In this document: positions 1 to 6,070 of the stretch, piece after piece
Position numbering within the stretch: position 1 is the stretch's first letter
Layout: each line of letters begins with the position of its first letter
NCBI GenBank assembly: GCA_041485905.1
Contig: JBGPKK010000239.1
Span: forward strand, 1-6,419
Length of the DNA stretch: 6,419 nt
Source: JAHFUI01 sp041485905
Lineage (GTDB): Bacteria; Acidobacteriota; Vicinamibacteria; Vicinamibacterales; CAVVIG01
Reading direction: 5' to 3'
The notes under the pieces: model-generated
What the model was told of the DNA's origin: nothing
Database searches by the model: none
What the model saw: the letters and a program-made list of their open reading frames with translations, nothing else
Position numbers and translations under genes: made by a program

Positions 1-807
1 CGGCGCGACGAGGTAGATGCCGCTCTTCCCGCTGCCGGTCGACGATCGAACGACAGGGCCGCCGTCAATCTGCGCTCCCGCCCATGGATGGCCCGCGTAA
101 AGTGCCGGCGCCTTGGTCGGGTCGACGATGGAGGCCGCGGGGTCGTCGAAGTACTCGGTCCAGCTGTTGGTGGCGAAGCCGAGCCGCGCCATCCAATGGT
201 TGGACATCCGCTTCTGCAGGCTGGCCTCGAGCCCCAGGTACCGCTGGTGGTAGCCGGGCCGGTTCGCACTCAACTGACCGGGATTGGACGTCTTGGTCTG
301 GCCGTAGATCGGGACGCTGAACGCGCCGACCTCCGCCACGTTGCCGGTCAACGTCCCCGTCTGAACGAAGTCGCTCGATTTGGCATCGAGGAGCGGCGTC
401 CAGAGCAGGTCGTTGTTGCGGCGCCACGTCAAGGTGGTGCTGAAGGCGACGTTCGGCATCAATTCGCGATCGAACCCGATGAGCGCCTCGTGGGTCGTCG
501 GCGATTTGATGTTCGGGTCGACCTTGTTGGCCGTCTTCAGCTGATTGTTGACGTCGAACCCATAGGTGTACTGCAGGCCTTTGCCGTCGATGCCGCCGGT
601 GAACAGAATCTCGCTCAACTGCGCGATGTGATCGCCGTTCTTGTCGACGGCGTTGTAGTACGCGTAGGAATACTGAATCGGCGACACGAACGAGGCCTGC
701 GATCCGGGAAGCTGCGACGCGAACATCGCATAGCTCGCACGCAGGAGGGTCTTGCGCGAGTCGTCGAGCGCGTAGGTGATGCCGATACGCGGCGTCACCT
801 TGTTAAC
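1..807 (-). pseudogene. TonB-dependent receptor, C-terminal beta-barrel part (out of frame with its N-terminal part; runs off the window)
   Basis: Reading the minus strand from 807 to 1 gives 269 codons with no stop. They continue the beta-barrel of the receptor encoded upstream. The piece opens with a KVTPRIGITYAL stretch, matching the conserved 'PRxGxxYxL' strand of Oar-like TonB-dependent receptors. It then alternates aromatic-rich strands and loops (for example a YSYAYYNAVDKNG loop and a TTHEALIGFDREL strand). There is no start codon or ribosome binding site of its own. It joins the upstream part only if one base is restored near 805-810, so this is the second half of one gene, not a separate gene. 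The true C-terminus, normally ending in an aromatic outer-membrane insertion signal, lies beyond position 1. Whether the gene is really broken or the break is an assembly error cannot be told from the sequence alone. Confidence 0.85.
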
Positions 808-2519
808 ACGTAGATCCCTTCCACGGCCGGCGCGTTGAGCGCCGGGAGTGTCGGGATGCCCGTCACCGCCGGCACCGTTGCCGCACCCAATCCGGACACC
901 GAATGATCGAAGCGGATGCCGCCGTTGATCGTCAGACGATCGAGCGAGATCGTATCCGTGAGATAGAGGTTGGCATACTTCGCCTCGGTGACTGAGCGAT
1001 AGTCGCGCGCCGTCTGGACGGTGATGAGCGGGTACGCACCCTGATTATCGAGTGCCACGAGATGGCTGGCCGGCCAGATCTGCTGCGTGTCGACCGGCGT
1101 GTTGCGCCACGCCGCGCCGAACTTGATCTCGTGCTTGCCGGCGAAGTAACTGGCGTCGCCGCCGAAGAAGTCCTGCGGGCGGTCGCTCTGGTACTGATAG
1201 AACGAGTTGTGCCAGACGCCATCGGCATCCTGGTAGTAGTCCTTGTCGAGACCGCCGACCGGCACCAGCTGGAACCCGCCCTTGATGTGGGCGAACTTCA
1301 CCGACGCGAAGAGCTTCTGGCCCCCAACGAAGTTGCCCTCGCCCTTCATGTACTTCGTGCCGCCGCCCAGACCGCTCTGGTTCCACGCCGTCTCGGGCGG
1401 GCGCAGCGGGCCGACGTTGCGGCCGTTCTTCTGCTTGTCGTTGTAGTAGAAGGTGAGGTTGCCGCGGATGCTGTTGCTGGCCTGGCCGTCCAGCTTGAAC
1501 GCGCGCGTCTTGAAGATCGTCGCGTCGAGCTGATCGCCCAGCGTCCGGAGATCGATATTCGTCTGGGCAATCTGTCCCCACGCCCACAGCCTGTCCTTGA
1601 CGATCGGACCACCGAGATCGAACCCGCGGTCCTGATACGTATCGATTCGGTTGCCCTTGCCGGTCGTGTTGCCCTGGGCGATCGCCTGCGCGAGGATGTC
1701 CGCATTCAGGTTATTCCCCTGCGTGCTTTGGTTCTCGAAGTAATAGCTCGCGCTGCCCTGGAACCTGTTGGTCCCCTTCTTGAGGACCATGTTGAGCTGC
1801 ACGCCGCCGGTCGCGTTCTGCGCGTCGGCGCCGCCCGTCGTGATCGCCATCTCCTGGAAGCTGTCGAAGTTGTAGTAGAACGACGACGAGCCGGTGGCGC
1901 CCATGTCGGTGACCGGCACGCCGTCGATGGCCCACGTGTTGTCCGTGTCCTTGGCGCCCTTGGCGTTGTAGTTGGACTGCTGCCCCGACTCGCCGCCTCC
2001 GACGTTCACACGGTCCATGTACACGGTCGGCACGGTCTGCATGACGACCCACGGATCGCGCGAGCTTGGAATGTTCTGCAGTTCCTGGAGCGTCACGTTC
2101 GTGGTCGTCGTCTCTTTCTTGAAGTCGATGATCGGCGTCACCCCGATGATGTTGATGACCTCCGTCGCGCCGGCCACGCCCATCTTGATGTCGAGCGGCA
2201 CGGTCCCGCCCGACACAATCTGGATGTTCTGGTTGGTGTACGGGTTGAAGCCTGCCAGCATCGCCTTGATGTTGTAGCTCCCGACCGGCAGGTTCAGGAA
2301 GTGCGCCTGACCCGACGTATCGGTCGTCTGCGTCTGGACGGCCGGACCCGTGAGATCCACGGTTGCGCCTGGCAGTCGGCCGCCGGTCGCATCTTCGATC
2401 GTCACGTCGATGCGGCCTGTGAAGACCGCCACTTGCGCTGACGCAGGCGAGGCGAGGGTGAATAATGCAAGTGCCAGTGAGAAAGCCGCTGCGACGAGCT
2501 TTCCAGAATTACACTTCAT
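795..2519 (-). CDS. Oar-like TonB-dependent receptor, N-terminal part (ends early by frameshift)
   Basis: An outer-membrane receptor for energised, TonB-dependent uptake; the substrate cannot be inferred. The open frame runs further upstream to 2693, but I place the start at ATG 2519. It is preceded by AAGGAGGG (about 2529-2536) and begins a clear signal peptide: Lys-containing head, hydrophobic core, and an ASA|Q cleavage site near residue 28. Residues about 33-115 form a carboxypeptidase-regulatory-like domain (TGRIDVTIEDATGGRLPGA, then LPVGSYNIKA). Residues about 116-265 form the plug, ending in an ATGGVQLNMVLKKGTNRFQG block typical of the Oar/CarboxypepD_reg receptor family. Barrel strands follow. 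The frame stops at 795 after 574 codons, in mid-barrel; family members usually exceed 900 residues. The missing barrel continues in another frame down to position 1. Domain calls are by eye from known family patterns; family assignment is firm. Confidence 0.9.
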   Translation of the reverse strand: MKCNSGKLVAAAFSLALALFTLASPASAQVAVFTGRIDVTIEDATGGRLPGATVDLTGPAVQTQTTDTSGQAHFLNLPVGSYNIKAMLAGFNPYTNQNIQIVSGGTVPLDIKMGVAGATEVINIIGVTPIIDFKKETTTTNVTLQELQNIPSSRDPWVVMQTVPTVYMDRVNVGGGESGQQSNYNAKGAKDTDNTWAIDGVPVTDMGATGSSSFYYNFDSFQEMAITTGGADAQNATGGVQLNMVLKKGTNRFQGSASYYFENQSTQGNNLNADILAQAIAQGNTTGKGNRIDTYQDRGFDLGGPIVKDRLWAWGQIAQTNIDLRTLGDQLDATIFKTRAFKLDGQASNSIRGNLTFYYNDKQKNGRNVGPLRPPETAWNQSGLGGGTKYMKGEGNFVGGQKLFASVKFAHIKGGFQLVPVGGLDKDYYQDADGVWHNSFYQYQSDRPQDFFGGDASYFAGKHEIKFGAAWRNTPVDTQQIWPASHLVALDNQGAYPLITVQTARDYRSVTEAKYANLYLTDTISLDRLTINGGIRFDHSVSGLGAATVPAVTGIPTLPALNAPAVEGIYVLTR

Positions 2520-2546
2520 GTCCTCCGACCCTCCTTGGATGAACCG

Positions 2547-2561
2547 TGTGCAGACGGCACA
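2547..2561 (-). other. Short inverted repeat in the receptor leader
   Basis: TGTGC-N5-GCACA is a perfect 5-bp inverted repeat just upstream of the receptor's Shine-Dalgarno sequence. It could be a small operator or an mRNA hairpin. It is short enough to occur by chance, and I attach no named regulator. Confidence 0.2.
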
Positions 2562-2591
2562 ACAAACGTTGCAGGCTCCAAAATCCCACTC

Positions 2592-2617
2592 ATCATAACC
2601 CCAATGCTGTTCGTCAA
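2592..2617 (-). promoter_or_regulatory. Weak candidate promoter for the TonB-dependent receptor
   Basis: On the minus strand, TTGACG (2617-2612) lies upstream of TATGAT (2597-2592), each one mismatch from the sigma-70 hexamers. The spacer is only 14 bp, well below the usual 16-18, so this pair may not act together. TATGAT alone is placed reasonably, about 73 bp ahead of the start codon. Confidence 0.25.
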
Positions 2618-2684
2618 TACCCCATGGAGTTCGTCCTGCACGGTTCCTGACAGACGACGATCCAATCTTTCTATTTCGTCTTTT

Positions 2685-2713
2685 ATTCGCCACGCGCGAA
2701 CGGGGCTTATAAT
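2685..2713 (+). promoter_or_regulatory. Candidate sigma-70-type promoter for the VWFA-like gene
   Basis: A perfect TATAAT at 2708-2713 lies 49 bp before the ATG at 2763. At 17-bp spacing the -35 hexamer is ATTCGC (2685-2690), which is poor; there is no extended -10 TG. Transcription would begin near 2720 and leave a leader of about 43 nt. The position supports the 2763 start over longer alternatives in the same open frame. Confidence 0.45.
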
Positions 2714-2723
2714 CCCTCCAAGA

Positions 2724-2758
2724 AACTTGGAACTCAGAACTGAAAACTCAGAAGGACC
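2724..2758 (+). repeat. Degenerate tandem heptamer repeat in the 5' leader
   Basis: Seven-base units run head to tail: AACTTGG, AACTCAG, AACTGAA, AACTCAG, then AAGGACC. The second and fourth units are identical. The last unit carries the AAGGA (2752-2756) that serves as ribosome binding site, 6 nt before the ATG. The array sits wholly in the transcribed leader if the TATAAT at 2708 is the promoter. Confidence 0.5.
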
Positions 2759-2762
2759 GAGG

Positions 2763-3608
2763 ATGTTTCGATATCTGGCCTTGGCGGTCGCCGTTCTATG
2801 GCCAGGCGCCCTGGAAACTTTCCCGGCACAGCAAATCGGCGCCAGCCGAACCGTGCTCGCCACGGTGGTCGACAATCGGGGGCGGCCTATCGTGGATATC
2901 GAAGCCGACGACTTCGTCGTCCGGGAATCCGGACAGCCGCGGGACGTCCTGTCAATCCGGGTCGCCGACTATCCGATCGTGCTGGTGCTCGATAACGGGC
3001 GGGGGGCCGGCCGCGACCTGGACGCCATCCGCCAGGCGGCGGTCCGGTTCATCGGCCGGATTGGACACCGGCCCATCGCGATCGCGGTCGCCGATCCGCC
3101 GCAACTGATCGCGACATTCGACGATGAGCGGGCAGTCGTGATGGAGCGGCTGGAAAAGGTGAAGTCGAGCGGCTCGTCAGAGGGACTGTTCCAGGCGGTC
3201 GTGAGCGCGGCGCGAGCCATTCAGGAGACGGCGACTCCGTTTGCGGCCATCATCCTGGTCTCCGCCTCGCCGGTCAGCAGCGCGCCGACTGAGTTTCTGA
3301 CGCCGATCCTCGACAGCGGCGCGGCCGTCCACATCGTCGTCAACGGAAATCCGCCGCGCGATGCCGGCGATCCACGCGCGCGATCCGGGGAGACGCTCCG
3401 GCAGCTGGCCGATCAGACGCGCGGAGAGTTCACGGTGATCTTCTCGGCGGCGTCATATCAAGTCGCGCTGGACCGGCTGGCGGATCGGCTGGCGCCCGAG
3501 CTGATGATCGAGTACGTCGTCCCCGTCGGTTCGTCGAGCGGAAACGACGTGACGCTGGGCGTGCGGATCCCGGGCGCGAGAGTCAACGCGCGGGGCCTCA
3601 CGAGGTGA
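2763..3608 (+). CDS. Secreted VWFA-related domain protein with degenerate metal site
   Basis: A 281-residue protein with a hydrophobic N-terminal segment (residues 2-15) that looks like a signal peptide, so it is probably exported. ATG 2763 is chosen because AAGGA (2752-2756) precedes it at 6-nt spacing and the signal-like segment starts there. Residues 28-66 (ATVVDNRGRPIVDIEADDF, then VRESGQPRDVLSI) match the lead-in of the acidobacterial 'VWFA-related' family. From residue 71 a von Willebrand A-type fold begins (PIVLVLDNGRG), with later strands at FAAIILVSASP (160-170) and AAVHIVVNG (187-195). The usual DxSxS metal motif is replaced by D77-N-G-R-G81, and the later conserved Asp is replaced in VSASP. 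The C-terminus (ELMIEYVVPVG then an RIPGARVNARG block) matches the family's closing segment. Function unknown; VWA domains typically mediate protein contacts. It is divergent from the receptor and converges on the atp operon. Confidence 0.8.
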   Translation: MFRYLALAVAVLWPGALETFPAQQIGASRTVLATVVDNRGRPIVDIEADDFVVRESGQPRDVLSIRVADYPIVLVLDNGRGAGRDLDAIRQAAVRFIGRIGHRPIAIAVADPPQLIATFDDERAVVMERLEKVKSSGSSEGLFQAVVSAARAIQETATPFAAIILVSASPVSSAPTEFLTPILDSGAAVHIVVNGNPPRDAGDPRARSGETLRQLADQTRGEFTVIFSAASYQVALDRLADRLAPELMIEYVVPVGSSSGNDVTLGVRIPGARVNARGLTR

Positions 3609-3639
3609 CGATGTTGTGAGATAAGTCGCGTGGGTCACT

Positions 3640-3657
3640 TACCTGACCTACCTGACC
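3640..3657. repeat. 9-bp tandem duplication in the convergent intergenic gap
   Basis: TACCTGACC occurs twice in direct succession in the 52-bp gap between the VWFA-like gene and atpF. A flanking CGAGGT/ACCTCG pair (3601-3606 and 3655-3660) could base-pair over a long loop. No U-tract terminator follows on either strand. Confidence 0.4.
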
Positions 3658-3660
3658 TCG

Positions 3661-4239
3661 CTAGTGTTTCCTCGTCTCGACCTGCTTGAGCGCGTCTTCG
3701 ATCAGCTTCTCGTTGTCTTCCTTCGACAGGTTTCGCTGGATCAGTTTCGACGCGATCATGACGGAGAGATCGGCGGCCTCGTGCCGAATCTGTTGCAGGG
3801 CGCGCGCGGTTTCGAGCTGGATCTGCCGCTCCGCGTTGCGGACGATCGTCTCGGCCTCCGACTTCGCCTTCTGCTTCATCTCCTCGCGCAGTCGCTCGGC
3901 GTCCCGTCGGGCGTCTTGAAGCATCGCCGCCGCCTCACCGCGAGCCGTCTGCAGCTGGTCCGTGTACTCCTTCAACCGGGCTTCGGCCTCCTCACGATCC
4001 CGCTTGGCATCGGCGACGGCCTTGTGGATGAACTCCTCGCGATCCTGGAGCAGTTTGAGGATCGGACCCCAGGCAAACTTGCCGAGCACCGCCACCACGA
4101 TCACAAAGATCGTGAGCGTCCAGACGGCGTTGCCGACGTTGCCGGCAAATGGGCTCAATCCGCCTTCCGCCTCTTCAGCGGCATAAGCCGGAAGCGCCGC
4201 GAGGACGATGAAGACAACGGTGATCAATCGCTGAATCAT
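3661..4239 (-). CDS. atpF: F0F1 ATP synthase subunit b (peripheral stalk)
   Basis: A 192-residue subunit b, which joins the F0 channel to F1 as the stator. Residues 1-20 look like a cleavable signal sequence (MIQRLITVVFIVLAALPAYA|AEE). A membrane span covers about 37-57 (NAVWTLTIFVIVVAVLGKF), followed by the family hallmark W58-GPILKLLQDRE. From there to about residue 165 is a long, charged, Ala/Glu/Lys-rich helix typical of the stalk dimer. The C-terminus (LIQRNLSKEDNEKLIEDALKQV) would contact delta/F1. The frame stays open upstream to a GTG at 4305. I prefer ATG 4239 because it begins the signal-like segment, although no good Shine-Dalgarno is visible and a 14-bp palindrome occupies that spot. 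It is the last gene of the operon: atpH and atpA do not follow. Only one b-type gene is present here, with no b' paralogue. Confidence 0.92.
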   Translation of the reverse strand: MIQRLITVVFIVLAALPAYAAEEAEGGLSPFAGNVGNAVWTLTIFVIVVAVLGKFAWGPILKLLQDREEFIHKAVADAKRDREEAEARLKEYTDQLQTARGEAAAMLQDARRDAERLREEMKQKAKSEAETIVRNAERQIQLETARALQQIRHEAADLSVMIASKLIQRNLSKEDNEKLIEDALKQVETRKH

Positions 4240-4245
4240 GGATTT

Positions 4246-4297
4246 GGTTCCCGGGAACCCGTGGGAGCCGAGGACCGGAGGTCCTGGCCCGTCCAGG
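4246..4297 (-). other. Structured spacer between atpE and atpF (three potential hairpins)
   Basis: The 68-nt gap between the c and b genes is packed with inverted repeats. In mRNA order they are a CCTGG/CCAGG stem with 5-nt loop (4297-4283), an AGGACC-N3-GGTCCT stem (4285-4271) that overlaps and competes with the first, and the 14-bp perfect palindrome GGTTCCCGGGAACC (4259-4246). The palindrome ends 6 nt before the atpF ATG, where a ribosome binding site would be expected. Such structure could lower b translation or protect the upstream c message; this role is inferred. Confidence 0.5.
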
Positions 4298-4307
4298 CGC
4301 CACACTC

Positions 4308-4652
4308 CTAGACTTTGAGCACCGCCATCATGCCCACGACCACGGCGAACAGGGTTGCGCCCTCGATCATGGCCGCGGTGATGATCATCGCGGTGGAAAT
4401 CTGACCTGCCGCGGCCGGCTGGCGCGCGATCGATTCAACGGCCGATCCGCCGATGCGGCCGATACCAGCCGCGCCGCCCATGATGGCCAGCCCCGCACCA
4501 AGCGCGCCGCCAAGCCACGCCATTCCGCTGCTCGTGACGCCATGGCCGGCACCGGCCTCCTGCGCCATCGCCGTCGCCGGCATGAACATCGTCACCAAGC
4601 CGACCACCATGAATCCGAGCGCCAACTTGCTCCATCGCGTACCGTTCATCAT
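4308..4652 (-). CDS. atpE: F0F1 ATP synthase subunit c (rotor ring), with N-terminal signal sequence
   Basis: Forms the c-ring that turns as protons cross F0. It is 114 residues, longer than the common 70-90, because residues 1-30 form a signal-peptide-like extension ending AMA|QE. Membrane helix 1 is about 44-66 with the glycine-rich face (GGALGAGLAIMGGAAGIG). The conserved polar loop is R77-Q78-P79, and helix 2 is about 86-112 with the ion-carrying E97. The position matching Gln32 of sodium-type c subunits is Ile64 and the residue after E97 is Gly, so proton coupling is expected. Two adjacent ATGs (4652 and 4649) are possible. AAAGGGA (4663-4657) lies 4 nt from the first and 7 nt from the second, so 4649 may be the true start. 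The open frame extends to 4718 but that extension is non-conserved in character. It follows atpB after a 119-nt gap. Confidence 0.95.
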   Translation of the reverse strand: MMNGTRWSKLALGFMVVGLVTMFMPATAMAQEAGAGHGVTSSGMAWLGGALGAGLAIMGGAAGIGRIGGSAVESIARQPAAAGQISTAMIITAAMIEGATLFAVVVGMMAVLKV

Positions 4653-4726
4653 CCTGTCCCTTTCGTTTCTTGCCGCGCGGGGATACGGCAATCTCGTGCG
4701 TCTCGCCATCGCTGTCACACCTTACG

Positions 4727-4753
4727 GTCCGCGTCGCCCCGCCGCTTGCGGAC
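4727..4753 (-). other. Possible weak hairpin in the atpB-atpE spacer
   Basis: GTCCGC and GCGGAC form a 6-bp stem around a 15-nt loop within the 119-nt spacer. No U-tract follows, so it is not a terminator. This is the only structure I can see in the spacer, and it may be chance in GC-rich DNA. Confidence 0.2.
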
Positions 4754-4771
4754 ATGACGAGTTATGAACGC

Positions 4772-5635
4772 TTAGTGCGCCGCCGCCGCCTCATGGTGAT
4801 GGTCGTCGTCGTGATGCAACACGACGGACATGCCAATGAAAAGCGCCGTCAAAAACGTAAAAATAAACGCCTGCAGGAACGCCACGAACAGCTCGAGCAG
4901 GCTGATGGCCACGCTGCCGAGCACCACCGGGACCGCGATGCCCAGCCCAAGCGCCGCGCTCGCCGCGCCGGCCGACAGAATGAACGACAGCAGCACGGCC
5001 AGCAGAATATGACCGGCAATCATGTTGGCGAAGAGTCGAACGGCCAGCGCGAACACTTTGGCGACGAGCCCGATCAGCTCGACCGGCACGAGGAGCGGCG
5101 CCAGCCACAAGGGACCGGGACAGAAATGCGCCACATAAGCTTTGCCGCCCAGGCGCAGTCCGTTCACCACCATCATGCCCATGGTGACCAGCGCCAGCGT
5201 CGCCGTCACCCAGATATTCCCAGTCGCCGTCCCGCCGAGATGCGACCCGAAGAGCTGGGACACAGCCGGGATCGGCAAGAGGCCGAGCACATTGACGGTC
5301 AGCACGAAGAAGAACGCGCTCCAGATGTACTTGATGAAACGATCCGTGTGCTGCTGCAGTGTCGGCTCGACGACTTCCTTTCGCAGGTACTGGCAGATGG
5401 CCTCAACGGCGTTCGCGGAACCAGAGGCCACGAGCGCATCGACGCCTTGCGCGCCACGGCGCTTGCGGACCAGCAGCGGCAGCAAGAAAACGAGCAACAC
5501 ACCGGCCAACAGGAGCATGGCGATCTGATCCGAAAAGACCGTGACCACGCCGTCTGGCGTCAGCGGACCGAGATGAGCCGGCCGCTCGATCAGCGGATGC
5601 TGGACGATGTGTTCAAGAGGATTTTCCGCTTGCAT
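4772..5635 (-). CDS. atpB: F0F1 ATP synthase subunit a (proton channel)
   Basis: A 287-residue inner-membrane subunit that provides the proton half-channels beside the c-ring. The essential arginine is R200 in the signature PVELIG...KVFALAVRLFANMIAGH (184-209), and the conserved Gln is Q255 in FVAFLQAFIF. Residues H209 and E248 occupy the positions of E. coli Glu219 and His245. The pair is therefore swapped relative to E. coli, an arrangement known in other species and compatible with function. Five to six hydrophobic spans are visible, starting at about 37-55. The C-terminus is a His/Asp-rich tail (HHDDDHHHEAAAAH, 274-287). Start ATG 5635 is the only reasonable one; GAGGAA (5653-5648) lies 12 nt upstream, which is rather far. 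It follows atpI after a 44-nt gap holding a strong inverted repeat. Confidence 0.96.
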   Translation of the reverse strand: MQAENPLEHIVQHPLIERPAHLGPLTPDGVVTVFSDQIAMLLLAGVLLVFLLPLLVRKRRGAQGVDALVASGSANAVEAICQYLRKEVVEPTLQQHTDRFIKYIWSAFFFVLTVNVLGLLPIPAVSQLFGSHLGGTATGNIWVTATLALVTMGMMVVNGLRLGGKAYVAHFCPGPLWLAPLLVPVELIGLVAKVFALAVRLFANMIAGHILLAVLLSFILSAGAASAALGLGIAVPVVLGSVAISLLELFVAFLQAFIFTFLTALFIGMSVVLHHDDDHHHEAAAAH

Positions 5636-5658
5636 GATTCCGAACTATTCCTCACGAC

Positions 5659-5680
5659 GGGACGGCCTAAAGGCCGTCCC
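5659..5680 (-). repeat. Strong perfect inverted repeat at the atpI-atpB junction
   Basis: Arms GGGACGGCC (5659-5667) and GGCCGTCCC (5672-5680) pair perfectly over 9 bp around a 4-nt loop. In the mRNA the hairpin begins on the last base of the atpI stop codon and ends 23 nt before the atpB ATG. No U-tract follows, so an intrinsic terminator is unlikely inside this operon. From memory, very similar GACGGCC/GGCCGTC palindromes recur between genes in GC-rich environmental bacteria; a dispersed REP-like element is my favoured reading. Confidence 0.65.
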
Positions 5681-6066
5681 TATCGGATTGCGAGTCTCAC
5701 TTCGAGCGGGAGCAACGCCACATAGCTCGTCGCCACCCAGAACAGGAGCGGCATTCGCGCGAGCGTCCCACCTAGCGCCGCCGCGAGGCCCAGCACCGCC
5801 ACGACGACCAACCGAACGACCATGGCTCGAAAGGCGGTCTGCATGCGCGCAGTGGGCGCCGTGTTGTCCGCGGCGACCAGCAGCCAGGCTGCGACCCCTG
5901 CAGATGTTAGACCTATCAGACATCCGACCAGCATCGCGGGCAGCGCCTCGTCGCCTCCCAACCGTCGCGTCGGGAAGAAACCGATCGCGAGGAGCGCCGC
6001 CACGACGAGGACCGCGAGCCCCAAAAATCGGAGGTAGCGGCGGCCCCGTGATGATGCGCCCGTCAC
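5680..6066 (-). CDS. atpI: ATP synthase I-chain-like membrane protein
   Basis: A 128-residue, very hydrophobic protein with four predicted membrane spans (about 12-31, 41-65, 80-99 and 105-122) and a basic N-terminus. Size, topology, an FRAMVVRLVVVAVL third span and a SYVALLPLEVRL ending fit the ATP synthase I family (ATP_synt_I). Position between atpZ and atpB is the usual place for it. Family members are dispensable accessory proteins implicated in c-ring assembly; a magnesium-transport role was also proposed in alkaliphilic Bacillus. The start is GTG 6066: GGAGAA (6079-6074) lies 7 nt upstream, and the nearby ATGs run straight into a stop. The gap to atpZ is 4 nt, implying translational coupling. 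The sequence is weakly conserved, so the name rests partly on context. Confidence 0.75.
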   Translation of the reverse strand: MTGASSRGRRYLRFLGLAVLVVAALLAIGFFPTRRLGGDEALPAMLVGCLIGLTSAGVAAWLLVAADNTAPTARMQTAFRAMVVRLVVVAVLGLAAALGGTLARMPLLFWVATSYVALLPLEVRLAIR

Positions 6067-6070
6067 GGCA

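Noticed and set aside
795..812. Programmed -1 ribosomal frameshift in the receptor gene
   Set aside because: The local bases (TACGTGTTAACAAGG) contain no X-XXY-YYZ slippery heptamer and I see no downstream pseudoknot. Barrel receptors are not known to use recoding.
1062..2441. Long plus-strand open frame of 459 codons opposite the TonB-dependent receptor, and similar ones at 88-813, 3664-4311 and 4670-5725
   Set aside because: They lie antisense to clearly recognisable genes in GC-rich DNA, have Arg/His/Val-rich low-complexity translations, and show no family motif or proper start. They are antisense shadows.
2520..2693. Longer N-terminus for the receptor (start at 2693)
   Set aside because: The extension would put 58 non-family residues before a clean signal peptide, while ATG 2519 has a strong AAGGAGGG upstream.
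2535..2762. Longer N-terminus for the VWFA-like protein (start at 2535)
   Set aside because: It would run through the TATAAT promoter and heptamer leader and bury the signal-like segment. ATG 2763 has its own ribosome binding site.
3596..3660. Intrinsic terminator shared by the convergent VWFA-like gene and atpF
   Set aside because: Only short stems are present (GTGAC/GTCAC with a 24-nt loop, and CGAGGT/ACCTCG with a 48-nt loop), and there is no U-tract on either strand.
4240..4305. GTG 4305 as the start of atpF
   Set aside because: AGGA abuts the GTG with almost no spacing, and the added 22 residues (Gly/Pro-rich) precede an intact signal-like segment. They would also be encoded by the hairpin spacer.
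4435..4755. Minus-strand open frame of 106 codons overlapping atpE
   Set aside because: It is out of frame with the conserved c subunit, and its Arg/Gly-rich translation has no recognisable family.
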